Shown here: positions 25,251 through 33,909 of the stretch, piece after piece
How positions within the stretch are numbered: position 1 is the stretch's first letter
How the letters are laid out: each line of letters opens with the position of its first letter
Assembly: GCF_008386395.1 (NCBI RefSeq)
Contig: NZ_CP043761.1
Coordinates: 1,116,001 to 1,180,000, forward strand
DNA from: Paenibacillus sp. 37
Lineage (GTDB): Bacteria > Bacillota > Bacilli > Paenibacillales > Paenibacillaceae
Reading direction: 5' to 3'
Length of the DNA stretch: 64,000 nt
Made by a program: the position numbers and the translations under genes
Notes under the pieces: generated by a model
What the model saw: only the letters and a program-made list of their open reading frames with translations
Database searches by the model: none
What the model was told of the DNA's origin: nothing

Positions 25251-25700
25251 TCAATGAACCTGCTCTGCTTCAACTGAGAGATCTAAGTGATGACCTATCC
25301 TGCTATAAATGTACAATTTAATATCCGTATCTTGTAATGCAAGCAAACTGATCGTTTTATCCCTATTTCTGCTGATAGATGTCTCCATAGGTTCACTTAC
25401 TTCATCGACATACATCTTCACATATACCGTGTGGTTGCTGTTGTTTCCAATTGATATGTTGGCATGTGTCCCGTTCGAAGCAACCATTGTGAAGCTGCCG
25501 TTGTATGCGGAACGACCTTCATGTTGAGTTGGGGCAATGAGCAGAACAGATGTAGATGTTGGGAAGGAGCGCTCCATTTCATGGGCTAATCCGGTTGACT
25601 GCCGTTCGTTCGTTGAAGCTAGAGTCGCTGTATTGGCTGAATGGGTGGATATGAGTACAGATAGAGCCAGTGCTACACCGATCATTGTTTTTAACGTCAT
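25251..25700 (-). CDS. Small secreted protein of unknown function
   Basis: 149 aa. Signal peptide MTLKTMIGVALALSVLISTHSA with a cleavage site near TATLA, then a beta-rich exported domain (YNGSFTMVASNGTHANISIG, HTVYVKMYVDE, DTDIKLYIYS) with alternating hydrophobic residues, as in small beta-sandwich proteins. No catalytic motif was recognised. AGGGGG lies 9 nt before the ATG. It converges on the GH2 gene across a shared terminator. Confidence 0.65.
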   Translation of the reverse strand: MTLKTMIGVALALSVLISTHSANTATLASTNERQSTGLAHEMERSFPTSTSVLLIAPTQHEGRSAYNGSFTMVASNGTHANISIGNNSNHTVYVKMYVDEVSEPMETSISRNRDKTISLLALQDTDIKLYIYSRIGHHLDLSVEAEQVH

Positions 25701-25870
25701 TAAATTAGACCCCCTGCTGAATGATAAATCACTAAAATTTTCGTTCCTGTTTATACATTTCTATGATTCTAAACGTTCGGGACAGCAGGAGGGTTACGGA
25801 TAAATGACAAAATAAGCATAATCATGCAACAAAGGATAAGATTGAGGCGTTTCATACATGAGGTGATGGA

Positions 25871-26344
25871 ATGAGAAAAAGTATGCTTATCCTATCGTTA
25901 GCTTTAATGCTGTTAACTGCTTGTGAAGCAAATGATCCAACAACGGATGCTTCCGGAATTACGCAAGCTTTTCCAGAAATTATCGAGCCCCATAATCCAG
26001 AGCAAGCGGAGCAAAGCGGGGATGTGGTTGTGCTTCATGGAGACATACGGAACGAAGATAAGTGGGACACATTTATGAAAAATGTGGAGAAAAAACAGCA
26101 GGATCAGGTTCGTGTAACGATGTATACCATTGAAGGTGGGGCTATTATCCAGGAATTGATATACGATGGCTCAGCTATTCAATCGACTTACGATAACTCA
26201 AGGGATGCTTATGGCTCCAAACACGGAGTGAAGACCGACACCTGCAAAGGGATCAGGACGATGAAGAGTGAGCAGGGACGTATTTTTTACGTCTTAACTG
26301 GTTGTGAGAAGGAAGAGAACCCCTTTTGGATGCCTAAGCTTTAA
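25871..26344 (+). CDS. DUF4362-type lipoprotein
   Basis: 157 aa. Lipobox LLTAC (Cys18) after a short hydrophobic signal predicts a membrane-anchored lipoprotein. The mature part (GDVVVLHGDIRNEDKWDTF, QVRVTMYTIEGG, LIYDG, YGSKHGVKTDTCKGI, FYVLTGC) matches the pattern of the Bacillales DUF4362 family. Two Cys in the C-terminal half (TDTCKG, LTGCEK) could form a disulfide. GAGGTGATGGA precedes the ATG. Function is unknown. Confidence 0.75.
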   Translation: MRKSMLILSLALMLLTACEANDPTTDASGITQAFPEIIEPHNPEQAEQSGDVVVLHGDIRNEDKWDTFMKNVEKKQQDQVRVTMYTIEGGAIIQELIYDGSAIQSTYDNSRDAYGSKHGVKTDTCKGIRTMKSEQGRIFYVLTGCEKEENPFWMPKL

Positions 26345-26442
26345 ATGAGATGTATCCACATGCAATTTCTTAATAAAAACTGTGAAGCCGAGGCTGGCTG
26401 TGCAGGTTTTTGTAGTTATATGAAAGGTGGAAAATCGGGATT

Positions 26443-26688
26443 TTATCTGTACAAAGCAATTGACTGCCCACCGCCCTGAATCTCATAACCCAACTTCACT
26501 TCATGATCTGTATAGGTTTCATTAAGCAGGGTGATGGTAAGCCCTTCTACAGTTTTGGTTTGAGTTGGGATGTTTGAATCGGGAAGTGCGGATTCTACCT
26601 TATTAGTAACAAAAAAATAAAGTACAAGCGGAAGTAGCAATATGACAAGACCAATAATGAGAGCAATGATAATATTCTTTTTGTTCAA
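26443..26688 (-). CDS. Small single-pass membrane protein, unknown
   Basis: 81 aa. One N-terminal transmembrane helix (~5-28, IIIALIIGLVILLLPLVLYF) and a short extracytoplasmic domain (VEGLTITLLNETYTDHEVKL, YEIQGGGQSIALYR). AAAGGAGCACTCACATTG context gives a ribosome site. The mature region looks like the first strands of a DUF4179/DUF5643-like immunoglobulin fold, so the gene may be a shortened member of a larger family. Confidence in function is low. Confidence 0.5.
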   Translation of the reverse strand: MNKKNIIIALIIGLVILLLPLVLYFFVTNKVESALPDSNIPTQTKTVEGLTITLLNETYTDHEVKLGYEIQGGGQSIALYR

Positions 26689-26775
26689 TGTGAGTGCTCC
26701 TTTCAGAGAAAAAATGTATTGAAGTGCAGTTGATCATTAATAACCAATTATATCATATTCTGGAGGAGGGATTTG

Positions 26776-27156
26776 ATGAAGAGGTTCTGGATGTTATGTA
26801 TATTAATACTCCTATTAACAGGATGTGGTCAGGACAATAGAGAGAAAGCCATTGATTATCTAACGCAAAATCAAAGAAATGATGCATCACTCATTGTATT
26901 TACCGACCGACCTTCGGAGCGGCCATTTATTGTTGAGTTACAGACGCAATTAAATGAAGTAAATAACGAGAATTTGAGGGCAGAAGGCCCAATAACTAAC
27001 GTAACCTTTTATAATGTCCGTGATGAAAATAAGTTTAATTATGAGAAGATTTTTGGTCTGAAATCATATCCGTACATGATCCTGTTTGAGAAAGGCGAGA
27101 TCACACTGGAGACGCAGGAACCCGAAGAGATCGTTCAGCATTTTAAGAAGAGGTAA
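26776..27156 (+). CDS. Thioredoxin-like small lipoprotein, unknown
   Basis: 126 aa. Lipobox LLTGC near residue 17. The rest (SLIVFTDRPSERPFIVELQ, NVTFYNVRDENKFNYEKIFG, KSYPYMILFEKGEIT, EIVQHFKKR) follows the strand-helix-strand pattern of a thioredoxin fold including a cis-Pro-like YPYMILF, but the CxxC motif is missing. ATG 26776 is preferred over TTG 26773 for its GGAGGAGGG spacing. A redox role is unlikely without the cysteines. Confidence 0.6.
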   Translation: MKRFWMLCILILLLTGCGQDNREKAIDYLTQNQRNDASLIVFTDRPSERPFIVELQTQLNEVNNENLRAEGPITNVTFYNVRDENKFNYEKIFGLKSYPYMILFEKGEITLETQEPEEIVQHFKKR

Positions 27157-27254
27157 GAGTCTACTAAAAAGAAGTTTGCTCCCATTGATCGTCTGAGTTA
27201 AACATAAAATATGATCTGCGAGGCCCTGCTGGGGAGACAATGAAGCCATGCTGG

Positions 27255-27295
27255 CAAGACAAAGGACAACTATAGCAGGACTCTTGTCTTTTTTA
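27255..27295 (+). terminator. Intrinsic terminator after the thioredoxin-like lipoprotein gene
   Basis: AAGACAA pairs with TTGTCTT around a ~22-nt loop and is followed by TTTTATTGGG. It separates the lipoprotein gene from the collagen-like gene. Confidence 0.6.
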
Positions 27296-27320
27296 TTGGG
27301 CTTCCCTCATAGTTATTCGC

Positions 27321-27352
27321 ACACTCTCCGAATGTGTTAAGGACATAGTATA
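27321..27352 (+). promoter_or_regulatory. SigK-like promoter of the collagen-like gene
   Basis: CATAGTATA (27344-27352) matches the SigK -10 consensus CATANNNTA, with an ACAC at 27321-27324 as a poorly spaced -35 candidate (19 bp). A second CATATATA follows at 27356. Mother-cell expression late in sporulation fits an exosporium protein. Confidence 0.5.
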
Positions 27353-27394
27353 GGGCATATATACTGTGTGCCTTGGCCTAAGGAGATGACCATT

Positions 27395-28447
27395 TTGAAG
27401 TATCTGAACAAAAGGACAGCCACCCTCAACAAATTGAGGCCCAGTCGTTCTACGTCGAAATGCAGAAACAAACACTTGGGAAAACGAAAGAAATGCCATA
27501 TTATCCGTAGGTCATATCGGAGAAAACGCTGCTCAATGAAGCGTCCATTAAGATCACAGAAGATGGCCCGTGACAAAAAAGTCATTGCATTACCGAGAGG
27601 GGGAGGCAGCAATCCTGTATGTTGTGAGCCTGGCCCACCGCTCACTCCATTGAGACAACATGAATTGAAGACTGTGATTCTCCCTGGAACGCAAGGTGTT
27701 GCAGGTGCTCAAGGCACAGCGGGATCTCACGGCGAGCCGGGTCAACCGGGTATTCCCGGAGCGCAGGGTCCAGCAGGCCCTCAAGGTGGACTGGGTCAAC
27801 CGGGAGTTCCCGGAGCACAGGGTCCAGCAGGCCCTCAAGGCGAGCCGGGTCAACCGGGGCTCCCCGGAGGACAGGGTCCCGCAGGCCCTCAAGGCGAGCC
27901 GGGTCAACCGGGAGTTCCCGGAGTGCAGGGTCCCGCAGGCCCTCAAGGCGAGCCGGGTCAACCGGGAGTTCCCGGAGTGCAGGGTCCCGCAGGCCCTCAA
28001 GGTGAGCCGGGTCAACCGGGAGTTCCCGGAGTGCAGGGTCCCGCAGGCCCTCAAGGTGAGCCGGGTCAACCTGGTATTCCCGGAGTGCAAGGGCCAACGG
28101 GTCCCCCAGGTGAGCAAGGTCCGCCGGGCACCATACCCGGAATTGAAATCATTCCTACGGCAAACCGCTACTTCTATTTTCCGGATACCGATCTGGATTT
28201 GTCGGTCTCAGTTATAATTCCTGCCACAGCATTTACTAATGACGATGGTGACAGCATAACCCAATTTGGCGGGATTGGACTTAACAGCTTTAACAATCTT
28301 TATATCAACGGAATCGTTCAACCAGGAAACTCATACAGTGTAAGTGCGAATAGGTTGTCTTTTTCGTCCCAAAACGGTGTGATCTTTGCAGGGACACCTA
28401 TTACTATCGAGATAATTATAATAACAACCAATATCATAAATGGTTAA
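27395..28447 (+). CDS. Collagen-like (Gly-X-Y) exosporium-type protein with DUF4183 C-terminus
   Basis: About 350 aa. The first ~75 residues are strongly basic (many Arg/Lys, e.g. [17 protein letters not shown]). A collagen-like region of about 45 Gly-X-Y triplets follows, built largely of 18-residue units [18 protein letters not shown], and then a ~105-residue DUF4183-like domain ([39 protein letters not shown]). Such proteins form filaments or nap on the spore surface in Bacillales. The TTG at 27395 has AAGGAG at 9 nt; a GTG at 27368 is in frame but lacks a site. The basic N-terminus differs from the BclA-type localisation leader. Confidence 0.8.
   Translation: MKYLNKRTATLNKLRPSRSTSKCRNKHLGKRKKCHIIRRSYRRKRCSMKRPLRSQKMARDKKVIALPRGGGSNPVCCEPGPPLTPLRQHELKTVILPGTQGVAGAQGTAGSHGEPGQPGIPGAQGPAGPQGGLGQPGVPGAQGPAGPQGEPGQPGLPGGQGPAGPQGEPGQPGVPGVQGPAGPQGEPGQPGVPGVQGPAGPQGEPGQPGVPGVQGPAGPQGEPGQPGIPGVQGPTGPPGEQGPPGTIPGIEIIPTANRYFYFPDTDLDLSVSVIIPATAFTNDDGDSITQFGGIGLNSFNNLYINGIVQPGNSYSVSANRLSFSSQNGVIFAGTPITIEIIIITTNIING
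27767..28090 (+). repeat. Six tandem 54-bp repeats encoding 18-residue collagen units
   Basis: Six direct copies each encode GPAGPQG(E/G)(P/L)GQPG(V/L/I)PG(A/G/V)Q. Copies 3 to 6 differ by very few bases, suggesting recent expansion by slippage or unequal crossing-over. Copy number is likely to vary among strains. Confidence 0.9.
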
Positions 28448-28479
28448 AATTGGTTTAATTTACCGGTTCCTTTGCCTTC

Positions 28480-28507
28480 ACTACTCCCAAACCTACCACA
28501 TATACTA
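28480..28507 (+). promoter_or_regulatory. SigK-like promoter of the second DUF4183 gene
   Basis: AC at 28480-28481 and CATATACTA at 28499-28507 (matching CATANNNTA) are separated by 17 bp, 23 nt before the ATG at 28530. The -10 lies within an inverted repeat CCTACC...GGTAGG (28492-28518). Confidence 0.5.
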
Positions 28508-28529
28508 TGTTAGGTAGGAGGTGAGAAAC

Positions 28530-28814
28530 ATGCCACTTGTGACACCCTTTCAGAACAGTTTGAGATTTGCTGCAACCATTGGTGATGGAACCGGGACTGG
28601 AGCAACGTTTGCGATTGCTGCGACAGCTTTTACAAATGACGCGGGTGTAGCTGCAACGGCATTTCCAGGCACGTTCAACTATTACAATCTTTATATTAAT
28701 GGCCTTATGCAAACAGCAGATACATCCTCGGCTACCACGACTACAATTACAATTCCCGGTGGAGATGCATTAAATGCAGGGACTCCAATTGTCGTACAAT
28801 TTGTAGTGTCTTAA
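28530..28814 (+). CDS. Small DUF4183 protein, probable spore-surface component
   Basis: 94 aa. Nearly the whole protein is one DUF4183-like domain (AIAATAFTNDAGVAATAFP, YYNLYINGLMQTADTSS, ITIPGGDALNAGTPIVVQFV). It shares the ATAFTND and NLYING(I/L)(V/M)Q signatures with the C-terminus of the collagen-like protein just upstream, so the two may co-assemble. ATG at 28530 follows GGAGGTGAGAAAC; the GTG at 28521 is inside that site. No signal peptide, consistent with deposition on the spore by the mother cell. Confidence 0.78.
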   Translation: MPLVTPFQNSLRFAATIGDGTGTGATFAIAATAFTNDAGVAATAFPGTFNYYNLYINGLMQTADTSSATTTTITIPGGDALNAGTPIVVQFVVS

Positions 28815-28848
28815 TGACGATGTAATCATGCTGTAACGTTATCTTGTG

Positions 28849-28882
28849 CGACTTCTATCTGAGATAGAAGTCGTTCTTTTTG
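28849..28882. terminator. Intrinsic terminator after the DUF4183 gene
   Basis: CGACTTCTATCT and AGATAGAAGTCG form a perfect 12-bp stem around a single G/short loop, followed by TTCTTTTTG. It ends the spore-surface unit. Confidence 0.85.
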
Positions 28883-29068
28883 TACAAGACTCTCGTCGAC
28901 ATAACAGTATTCATTCATGCATTAATGTGCAAAAATGGTTACCCAAGGATGTTGCCCAACTACCGGATAACCTCTGAGGAAATGATCCTTCCGTTTGATT
29001 CCAATCCTCACTCTCACTTGTTAAAATTTAGGTACATAAACTATGGTCAGGTTGGCGGTGAAGATAGA

Positions 29069-30322
29069 ATGCAACGTATTCAGGTACATCCCGATGTGTT
29101 GGACGAGAAGGCTCGATTGGTCCAGCAGAAGAAACAGGAACTGGAGCGAATGGTCTGGGAACTGGAGAAATCCATCTATATGTTGCAATCCGATTGGTCG
29201 GGTGTGACCGGAGAGCGTTTCTTCTGGGATTTTATGCAGGCAAAAGAAGTGTTCCCAACTACACTCGGACTGTTGGACAAGATCCAGAATGAGTTTACGT
29301 TTATCGCAAAGAACTTCAGAACAACGGACGGCTCGGGCGAGGTGGCGTTGTACATCCCAGAAGAGCTGAAGCGCAATTTCGCTGTAGGGCTACTTGATAA
29401 ATCCATAGGAGAAACAATAACGGGAATGGGGCAGACAGCAGAAGCTTTCTTCTCTAACCCGTTTAGTACAATAGGCAGTGTGGCATATGCCATGACCGTC
29501 GGTAAAGCTGTAGACGTTGGGCGTGGTATTCAATTTGCATGGGATGCTGCCTGGGGCACGGGAACGGCGAGGTCGGATATAGAGCAATTCGTAGAAGACC
29601 AGAAGAAGCAAATTGATGAGAATGGAGCAGGATATTACGGTGGAGCGATGACAGGTCAGGCTCTGGCGTATGTATTGTTTGGGAAAGCTTTTCGTTCGAT
29701 GGATGACAAGCATACCGATCTGGGTGGGTCGGGGGGAGGTAAGAAGGAGCACGGGGAGAATGGCTCACATAATAAAGAATTTACGTTTATTACAGACCCC
29801 GGAGAAATGAAGAAATATATTACGCCTCCTAAAGATGGATTTCAGGCGTATCTTGAAAGAAATTATATTGAAATTAGAACAAAAGGAATTGAAGATGTAC
29901 CTATTGTTGCTAAAAATACAGGACTGACAGAAGAACAAGTTACTAACATGAAAAGACATCTATTCTTGAGCACTTATAATTTGTCCATAGAAGGTAAACC
30001 GTATAAAGAAAACTACTTTCAAGCCGACGGGGATATAGCATATGCTTGGAAGAAAGCTCAAAACGGTGATCTTAATGAAGCTGAGAAGGATTGGTTTAAA
30101 ACATTAGCGAATCATGAATTAAGAGAAAAAGAGTTAATGAGTGAAGGAATGCCCCTGAGGGATCGGTCGACTTGGAGCGCGGAATTAGAGACATTTAAAA
30201 TAGATACAGAGAAAAATGCTCATGATAAAGCTGCTGTAACAGCTCCCAATCCCCCGCCTTTTCCAGGTTACGATCCTAGTAAGGATTTTGGTAAGTACTA
30301 CGATGATAAGATTGATTACTAA
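29069..30322 (+). CDS. WXG100-headed polymorphic toxin with unassigned C-terminal domain
   Basis: 417 aa. The first ~90 residues are a WXG100-type helical hairpin (MQRIQVHPDVLDEKARLVQQ, then SDWSGVTGERFFWDFM with the WxG turn), a type VII secretion targeting module. Residues ~110-210 are a hydrophobic, Gly/Ala-rich middle. After a Gly/Lys/His-rich linker (GGSGGGKKEHGENGSHNK) comes a ~150-residue C-terminal domain with TGLTEEQVTNMKRHLFLSTY and NHELREKELMSEGM, which I cannot assign. The start is placed at ATG 29069 because the WXG module begins there; an upstream frame from 28880 has no homology-like content. The next gene, 18 nt downstream, is the likely immunity gene. Confidence 0.75.
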   Translation: MQRIQVHPDVLDEKARLVQQKKQELERMVWELEKSIYMLQSDWSGVTGERFFWDFMQAKEVFPTTLGLLDKIQNEFTFIAKNFRTTDGSGEVALYIPEELKRNFAVGLLDKSIGETITGMGQTAEAFFSNPFSTIGSVAYAMTVGKAVDVGRGIQFAWDAAWGTGTARSDIEQFVEDQKKQIDENGAGYYGGAMTGQALAYVLFGKAFRSMDDKHTDLGGSGGGKKEHGENGSHNKEFTFITDPGEMKKYITPPKDGFQAYLERNYIEIRTKGIEDVPIVAKNTGLTEEQVTNMKRHLFLSTYNLSIEGKPYKENYFQADGDIAYAWKKAQNGDLNEAEKDWFKTLANHELREKELMSEGMPLRDRSTWSAELETFKIDTEKNAHDKAAVTAPNPPPFPGYDPSKDFGKYYDDKIDY

Positions 30323-30340
30323 ATGTTGAGGTGAAACAGA

Positions 30341-30820
30341 ATGTCATTGAAAAATGCAGTATCCAAACTAAATAATATAAATTGGGCCTTAGTAGGTACT
30401 GTTATCTCTGAGGAGGATACTAAACTCGGATATGAATTTCTCAGAAGAATGGCTCAATTTTATAAAGCGGAGCAGCTGAAGCCTATGCCACCTGCATTTA
30501 CAAATGTGGCGAAACTGCTAGGAGATCAAGAAGAGGAATTAGATATTTCAGCTTATTGTAGTTCGGAGGCTGTTGCGTATTTGAATCAAAACTCATATGT
30601 GAAAAGAATATTTGAATATTATCTACAGTTGGCGAAGTACGCAGAGAATACTCCGAGCATCAGCCAGTATCTAGACATATATGAACCGTTAATTATACTT
30701 TTTGAACGGGGGGGCTCTTTTACCATCAAACCACTCTCTCTAGAAATTACACAAGTCTCACATTTTCCATTAAACAATTGGTATGAAAAATTTGTTGAGA
30801 AAGATCCGATTGATATTTAA
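30341..30820 (+). CDS. Probable immunity protein of the first toxin
   Basis: 159 aa, acidic, helical, no signal peptide or membrane helix. It starts 18 nt after the toxin stop (GAGGTGAAACAG before the ATG), in the usual toxin-immunity order. I do not recognise the family. Low GC relative to the surrounding metabolic genes fits acquired DNA. The role is inferred from position only. Confidence 0.6.
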   Translation: MSLKNAVSKLNNINWALVGTVISEEDTKLGYEFLRRMAQFYKAEQLKPMPPAFTNVAKLLGDQEEELDISAYCSSEAVAYLNQNSYVKRIFEYYLQLAKYAENTPSISQYLDIYEPLIILFERGGSFTIKPLSLEITQVSHFPLNNWYEKFVEKDPIDI

Positions 30821-30867
30821 TAATCTGTAGATCATTAGGTTAATATTTCGCATAATCGTATTCATAG

Positions 30868-30908
30868 AAAAGCACTTCTACCAAACCAAAAGTAGAGGTG
30901 CTTTTTCC
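30868..30908. terminator. Intrinsic terminator of the first toxin-immunity pair
   Basis: AAAAGCACTTCTAC pairs with GTAGAGGTGCTTTT around a ~10-nt A-rich loop; T-runs follow on both strands. Confidence 0.85.
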
Positions 30909-31033
30909 TATGAAATCAAACAACTAATGAAATCTTCCACAGATTGGTCGATAATATAGAAGAAACAATTTTTAGCTCATCATATACATAGAGAACGATC
31001 CACAACCATCCTACACCCACACGAGGTACATTC

Positions 31034-33475
31034 ATGAAACAAGGCATATATGAACAGCTTATTAACACCATCACCAGGCAGGAGATTTCGGCGCTGGACC
31101 CGGATGTGTATAACATTGGGACTGAGAAGTTGGATGCAGAGGAAGCGCGCAAGCTGCTGTCCACGTATTTGGCAGCGGTGACGCGGCGAGCGCTCAAGAT
31201 TGTGCGGGAACAGACGGAAGATAAGATGGCAGTGTTGGCACAAATTCGAGCGTGTAATGAGATTATTGCTACACTGAAAGGCACACTAGGGGAAGAAGAG
31301 TACAACGAATTGCAACTGGATGAGCAGGGGGAAGTATTGACCCATGTGTATTCCAAGTTGAACAGCATTCGTGCGGTCCGAGATACCAGAATCGTTCGTC
31401 CAGATACGCCTATCAGCCAAAGCTCTTTATTCACAGGTGCAAAGTCCGAACCGAGTATGTTATTGGAGTTGCAAAAGGAGATCGTGACCGCCGATCGGAT
31501 CGATTGGCTAGTTTCATTTATCAAATTCAGCGGGCTTCGCCTGCTGCTGGAACAGCTTCAACAATTCACAGCGGGCGGTGGGAAATTACGGATCATCACG
31601 ACCACCTATATGGAAGCAACCGACCTCAAGGCTATAACTGAACTTAGCAAATTACCTAACACCGAAATCCAGATTTCGTATGATACCAAAGTGACACGGC
31701 TGCACGCCAAAACGTACATTTTCCACCGTGATACTGGATTCACCACCGCTTATGTCGGCTCTTCTAACCTGTCCAACCCGGCGCTGACCAGTGGTATGGA
31801 GTGGAACCTCAAGGTGACGGAGAAGGATTCACTCGACGTGCTGCGCAAGATTGAAGCGACCTTCGAGAGTTATTGGAATGACCGAGAATTTACGCGGTAT
31901 GTGGCTGAGGATGAAGGCCATGAGGCACAGTTGAAGGCGGCTCTGAATCGTAAAAAAGATCAATCCAACCACTTCCACCTCGACATCCAGCCTTACGATT
32001 ATCAGAAAGAAGTGCTGGAGCAGCTGCACGCCGAGCGTACGCTGTACGGACGAAACCGCAACCTGATCGTCGCCGCCACAGGCGTAGGCAAAACGGTCAT
32101 CTCTGCCTTTGACTACAAGCGATTCCGGGCAAGCCATGCTGGAGCCAAGCTACTTTTTGTCGCCCATCGGGAAGAAATCTTGAAGCAAAGCCGGGACACG
32201 TTCCGGTATATCCTGAAGGATATGAACTTTGGCGAGCTGCATGTCGGGAATCATCGAGCAGAGGCGTTGGACCACTTGTTTGTTAGCATTCAGAGTCTTA
32301 ACGCCATGAAGCTGACGGAGATCATCAGCCCTGATTATTACGATTACATCATTGTGGATGAATTTCACCATGCCGCTGCACCTTCATACCAGAAGCTATT
32401 GTCCCATTACGAACCGCAGATTCTACTCGGACTCACTGCTACGCCTGAACGGATGGATGGCAGAGACATTACCGCCTACTTCGATCATACGATTGCCGCC
32501 GAGATCCGTCTAACCGATGCCATTGACCGGAAGCTACTGAGTCCTTTTCAATATTTTGGCGTCACCGATACTATCGATCTATCTCAGGTGAAGTGGTCGC
32601 GTAAAGGCTACGATCTGAACGAACTGGAGAAGCTCTATACCCATAACAAAATCCGTGCCAACCAGATCATCCAAAGTCTGAACAAATACGTAACCGATCT
32701 GGACGATGTGAAGGGGCTTGGGTTCTGCGTAGGGGTGGATCATGCGATGTATATGGCAAAAATATTTAACGAAGCCGGCATTCCATCCATAGCCCTGCAT
32801 GGCGGGTCGAGCGAACAGGAGCGTCATTCTGCGAAAGGGCAGCTGGTGAACGGGGAACTGCGCATGATCTTCGTCGTGGACTTGTACAATGAGGGCGTGG
32901 ATATTCCGGAAGTGAACACCATTCTGTTCCTGCGTCCTACCGAGAGTCTGACCGTATTCCTGCAACAGTTGGGACGTGGACTACGGATGGCCGATGGCAA
33001 AGAGTGCCTGACCGTGCTCGACTTCATCGGACAAGCGCATCAGGAGTACAGGTTCCAGGATAAATTCCGCGCCCTGATCGGCGCTACTAAACATTCCATC
33101 TCGCACTACATCGAGAACGGCTTTTCAAATCTACCTCGCGGCACGTTCATTCAATTGGAAAAACAAGCGAAGGAATACGTCATGCGCAACCTCAAGCAGA
33201 TGAGTCGTAATCGCAGAGCGTTGATCCAGAAGCTGCAAACGTTCCAGCAAGACACCGGACTGCCGCTGACCTTGGCTCATTTTGTAGAGCATCACGGGAT
33301 GACACTAGTTGAATTGTATGGTGGACGTACGGGGAAAAGGTATTTCCGAGGGATGTTGGCCGAAGCCGGACTGACAGAGCCAATCGAGAGTGAGAAGGAT
33401 GAGTACATCCGCAGACTGCCGTCTGTGCTGACGATCAACTCCCGAAGCTGGCTGACGTTCCTGACGTTCCTCTAA
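31034..33475 (+). CDS. PLD-nuclease/DEAD-type helicase, C-terminally truncated
   Basis: 813 aa. Residues ~130-300 are a phospholipase D-like nuclease domain (LHAKTYIF near 222 and VGSSNLSNPAL). An SF2 helicase follows: Walker A VAATGVGKTV (~350), motif II VDEFHHA (~441), motif III LGLTATPERMDG, motif V DLYNEGVDIP and motif VI QQLGRGLR. This PLD-helicase architecture normally continues into a DUF3427 domain and reaches about 1000 aa. Here the frame stops soon after (NSRSWLTFLTFL), at a sharp fall in GC. The missing tail and the methyltransferase fragment 17 nt downstream suggest a deletion junction. Defence against foreign DNA is likely for the family; activity of this copy is doubtful. Confidence 0.78.
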   Translation: MKQGIYEQLINTITRQEISALDPDVYNIGTEKLDAEEARKLLSTYLAAVTRRALKIVREQTEDKMAVLAQIRACNEIIATLKGTLGEEEYNELQLDEQGEVLTHVYSKLNSIRAVRDTRIVRPDTPISQSSLFTGAKSEPSMLLELQKEIVTADRIDWLVSFIKFSGLRLLLEQLQQFTAGGGKLRIITTTYMEATDLKAITELSKLPNTEIQISYDTKVTRLHAKTYIFHRDTGFTTAYVGSSNLSNPALTSGMEWNLKVTEKDSLDVLRKIEATFESYWNDREFTRYVAEDEGHEAQLKAALNRKKDQSNHFHLDIQPYDYQKEVLEQLHAERTLYGRNRNLIVAATGVGKTVISAFDYKRFRASHAGAKLLFVAHREEILKQSRDTFRYILKDMNFGELHVGNHRAEALDHLFVSIQSLNAMKLTEIISPDYYDYIIVDEFHHAAAPSYQKLLSHYEPQILLGLTATPERMDGRDITAYFDHTIAAEIRLTDAIDRKLLSPFQYFGVTDTIDLSQVKWSRKGYDLNELEKLYTHNKIRANQIIQSLNKYVTDLDDVKGLGFCVGVDHAMYMAKIFNEAGIPSIALHGGSSEQERHSAKGQLVNGELRMIFVVDLYNEGVDIPEVNTILFLRPTESLTVFLQQLGRGLRMADGKECLTVLDFIGQAHQEYRFQDKFRALIGATKHSISHYIENGFSNLPRGTFIQLEKQAKEYVMRNLKQMSRNRRALIQKLQTFQQDTGLPLTLAHFVEHHGMTLVELYGGRTGKRYFRGMLAEAGLTEPIESEKDEYIRRLPSVLTINSRSWLTFLTFL

Positions 33476-33492
33476 TTAAGTCTGGTGATTTA

Positions 33493-33909
33493 ATGTTTTT
33501 TAAGAGATTCAATTTATTGCCTAAATTAGTTATTAATGAAGCAAGAGTTAATACCACTGATATTTCATATAATATAAGACTTTTCAAAGCATTTAACGCT
33601 CAATCGGTAGCTTTTTGTTTTTACAATTCTCTTACAATTACTTTATGTGAATATAATGGTCGTTTTTATGGGGGAGGGGTAGGAGAACTTGTACCAAGTG
33701 AATTTAAATCTCTATCTCTTCCATATATGAAAATAGATAAACGAAAAGTTAAGAAATTAGATAGAATGATAAGAAACAATAGTTCTATAAGAGAGATTAT
33801 ATCTTACGTTGATAGCGTTGTTCTTAAAGAACTATCCTTAAATGAAATTGAAATGTTAGAGAGAATAAGAAGTAAATTTTTGATGAGACGTCTAAAACAG
33901 TACTCCTAG
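33493..33909 (+). pseudogene. C-terminal remnant of an adenine-type DNA methyltransferase
   Basis: 138 aa open frame, very AT-rich. The sequence resembles only the tail of class I N6-adenine methyltransferases of restriction-modification systems: SLTITLCEYNGRFYGGGVGE, LVPSEFKSLSLPYMKI, then a helical end (REIISYVDSVVL, MLERIRSKFLMRRLK). The SAM-binding and catalytic NPPY motifs are absent. It starts 17 nt after the truncated helicase, so both look like survivors of one deletion. I would not expect it to be functional. Confidence 0.55.

Noticed and set aside
27767..28090. CRISPR-like array
   Set aside because: The repeats are contiguous with no spacers and encode an in-frame collagen region.
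27590..28117. Antisense and alternate-frame open frames across the collagen repeats
   Set aside because: They are by-products of the repetitive Gly-X-Y coding sequence; repeating Arg/Leu text is an artefact.
28880..29068. N-terminal extension of the first toxin
   Set aside because: The 63 extra residues have no signal peptide or helical pattern; the WXG100 module begins exactly at the ATG 29069, which has a plausible ribosome site.
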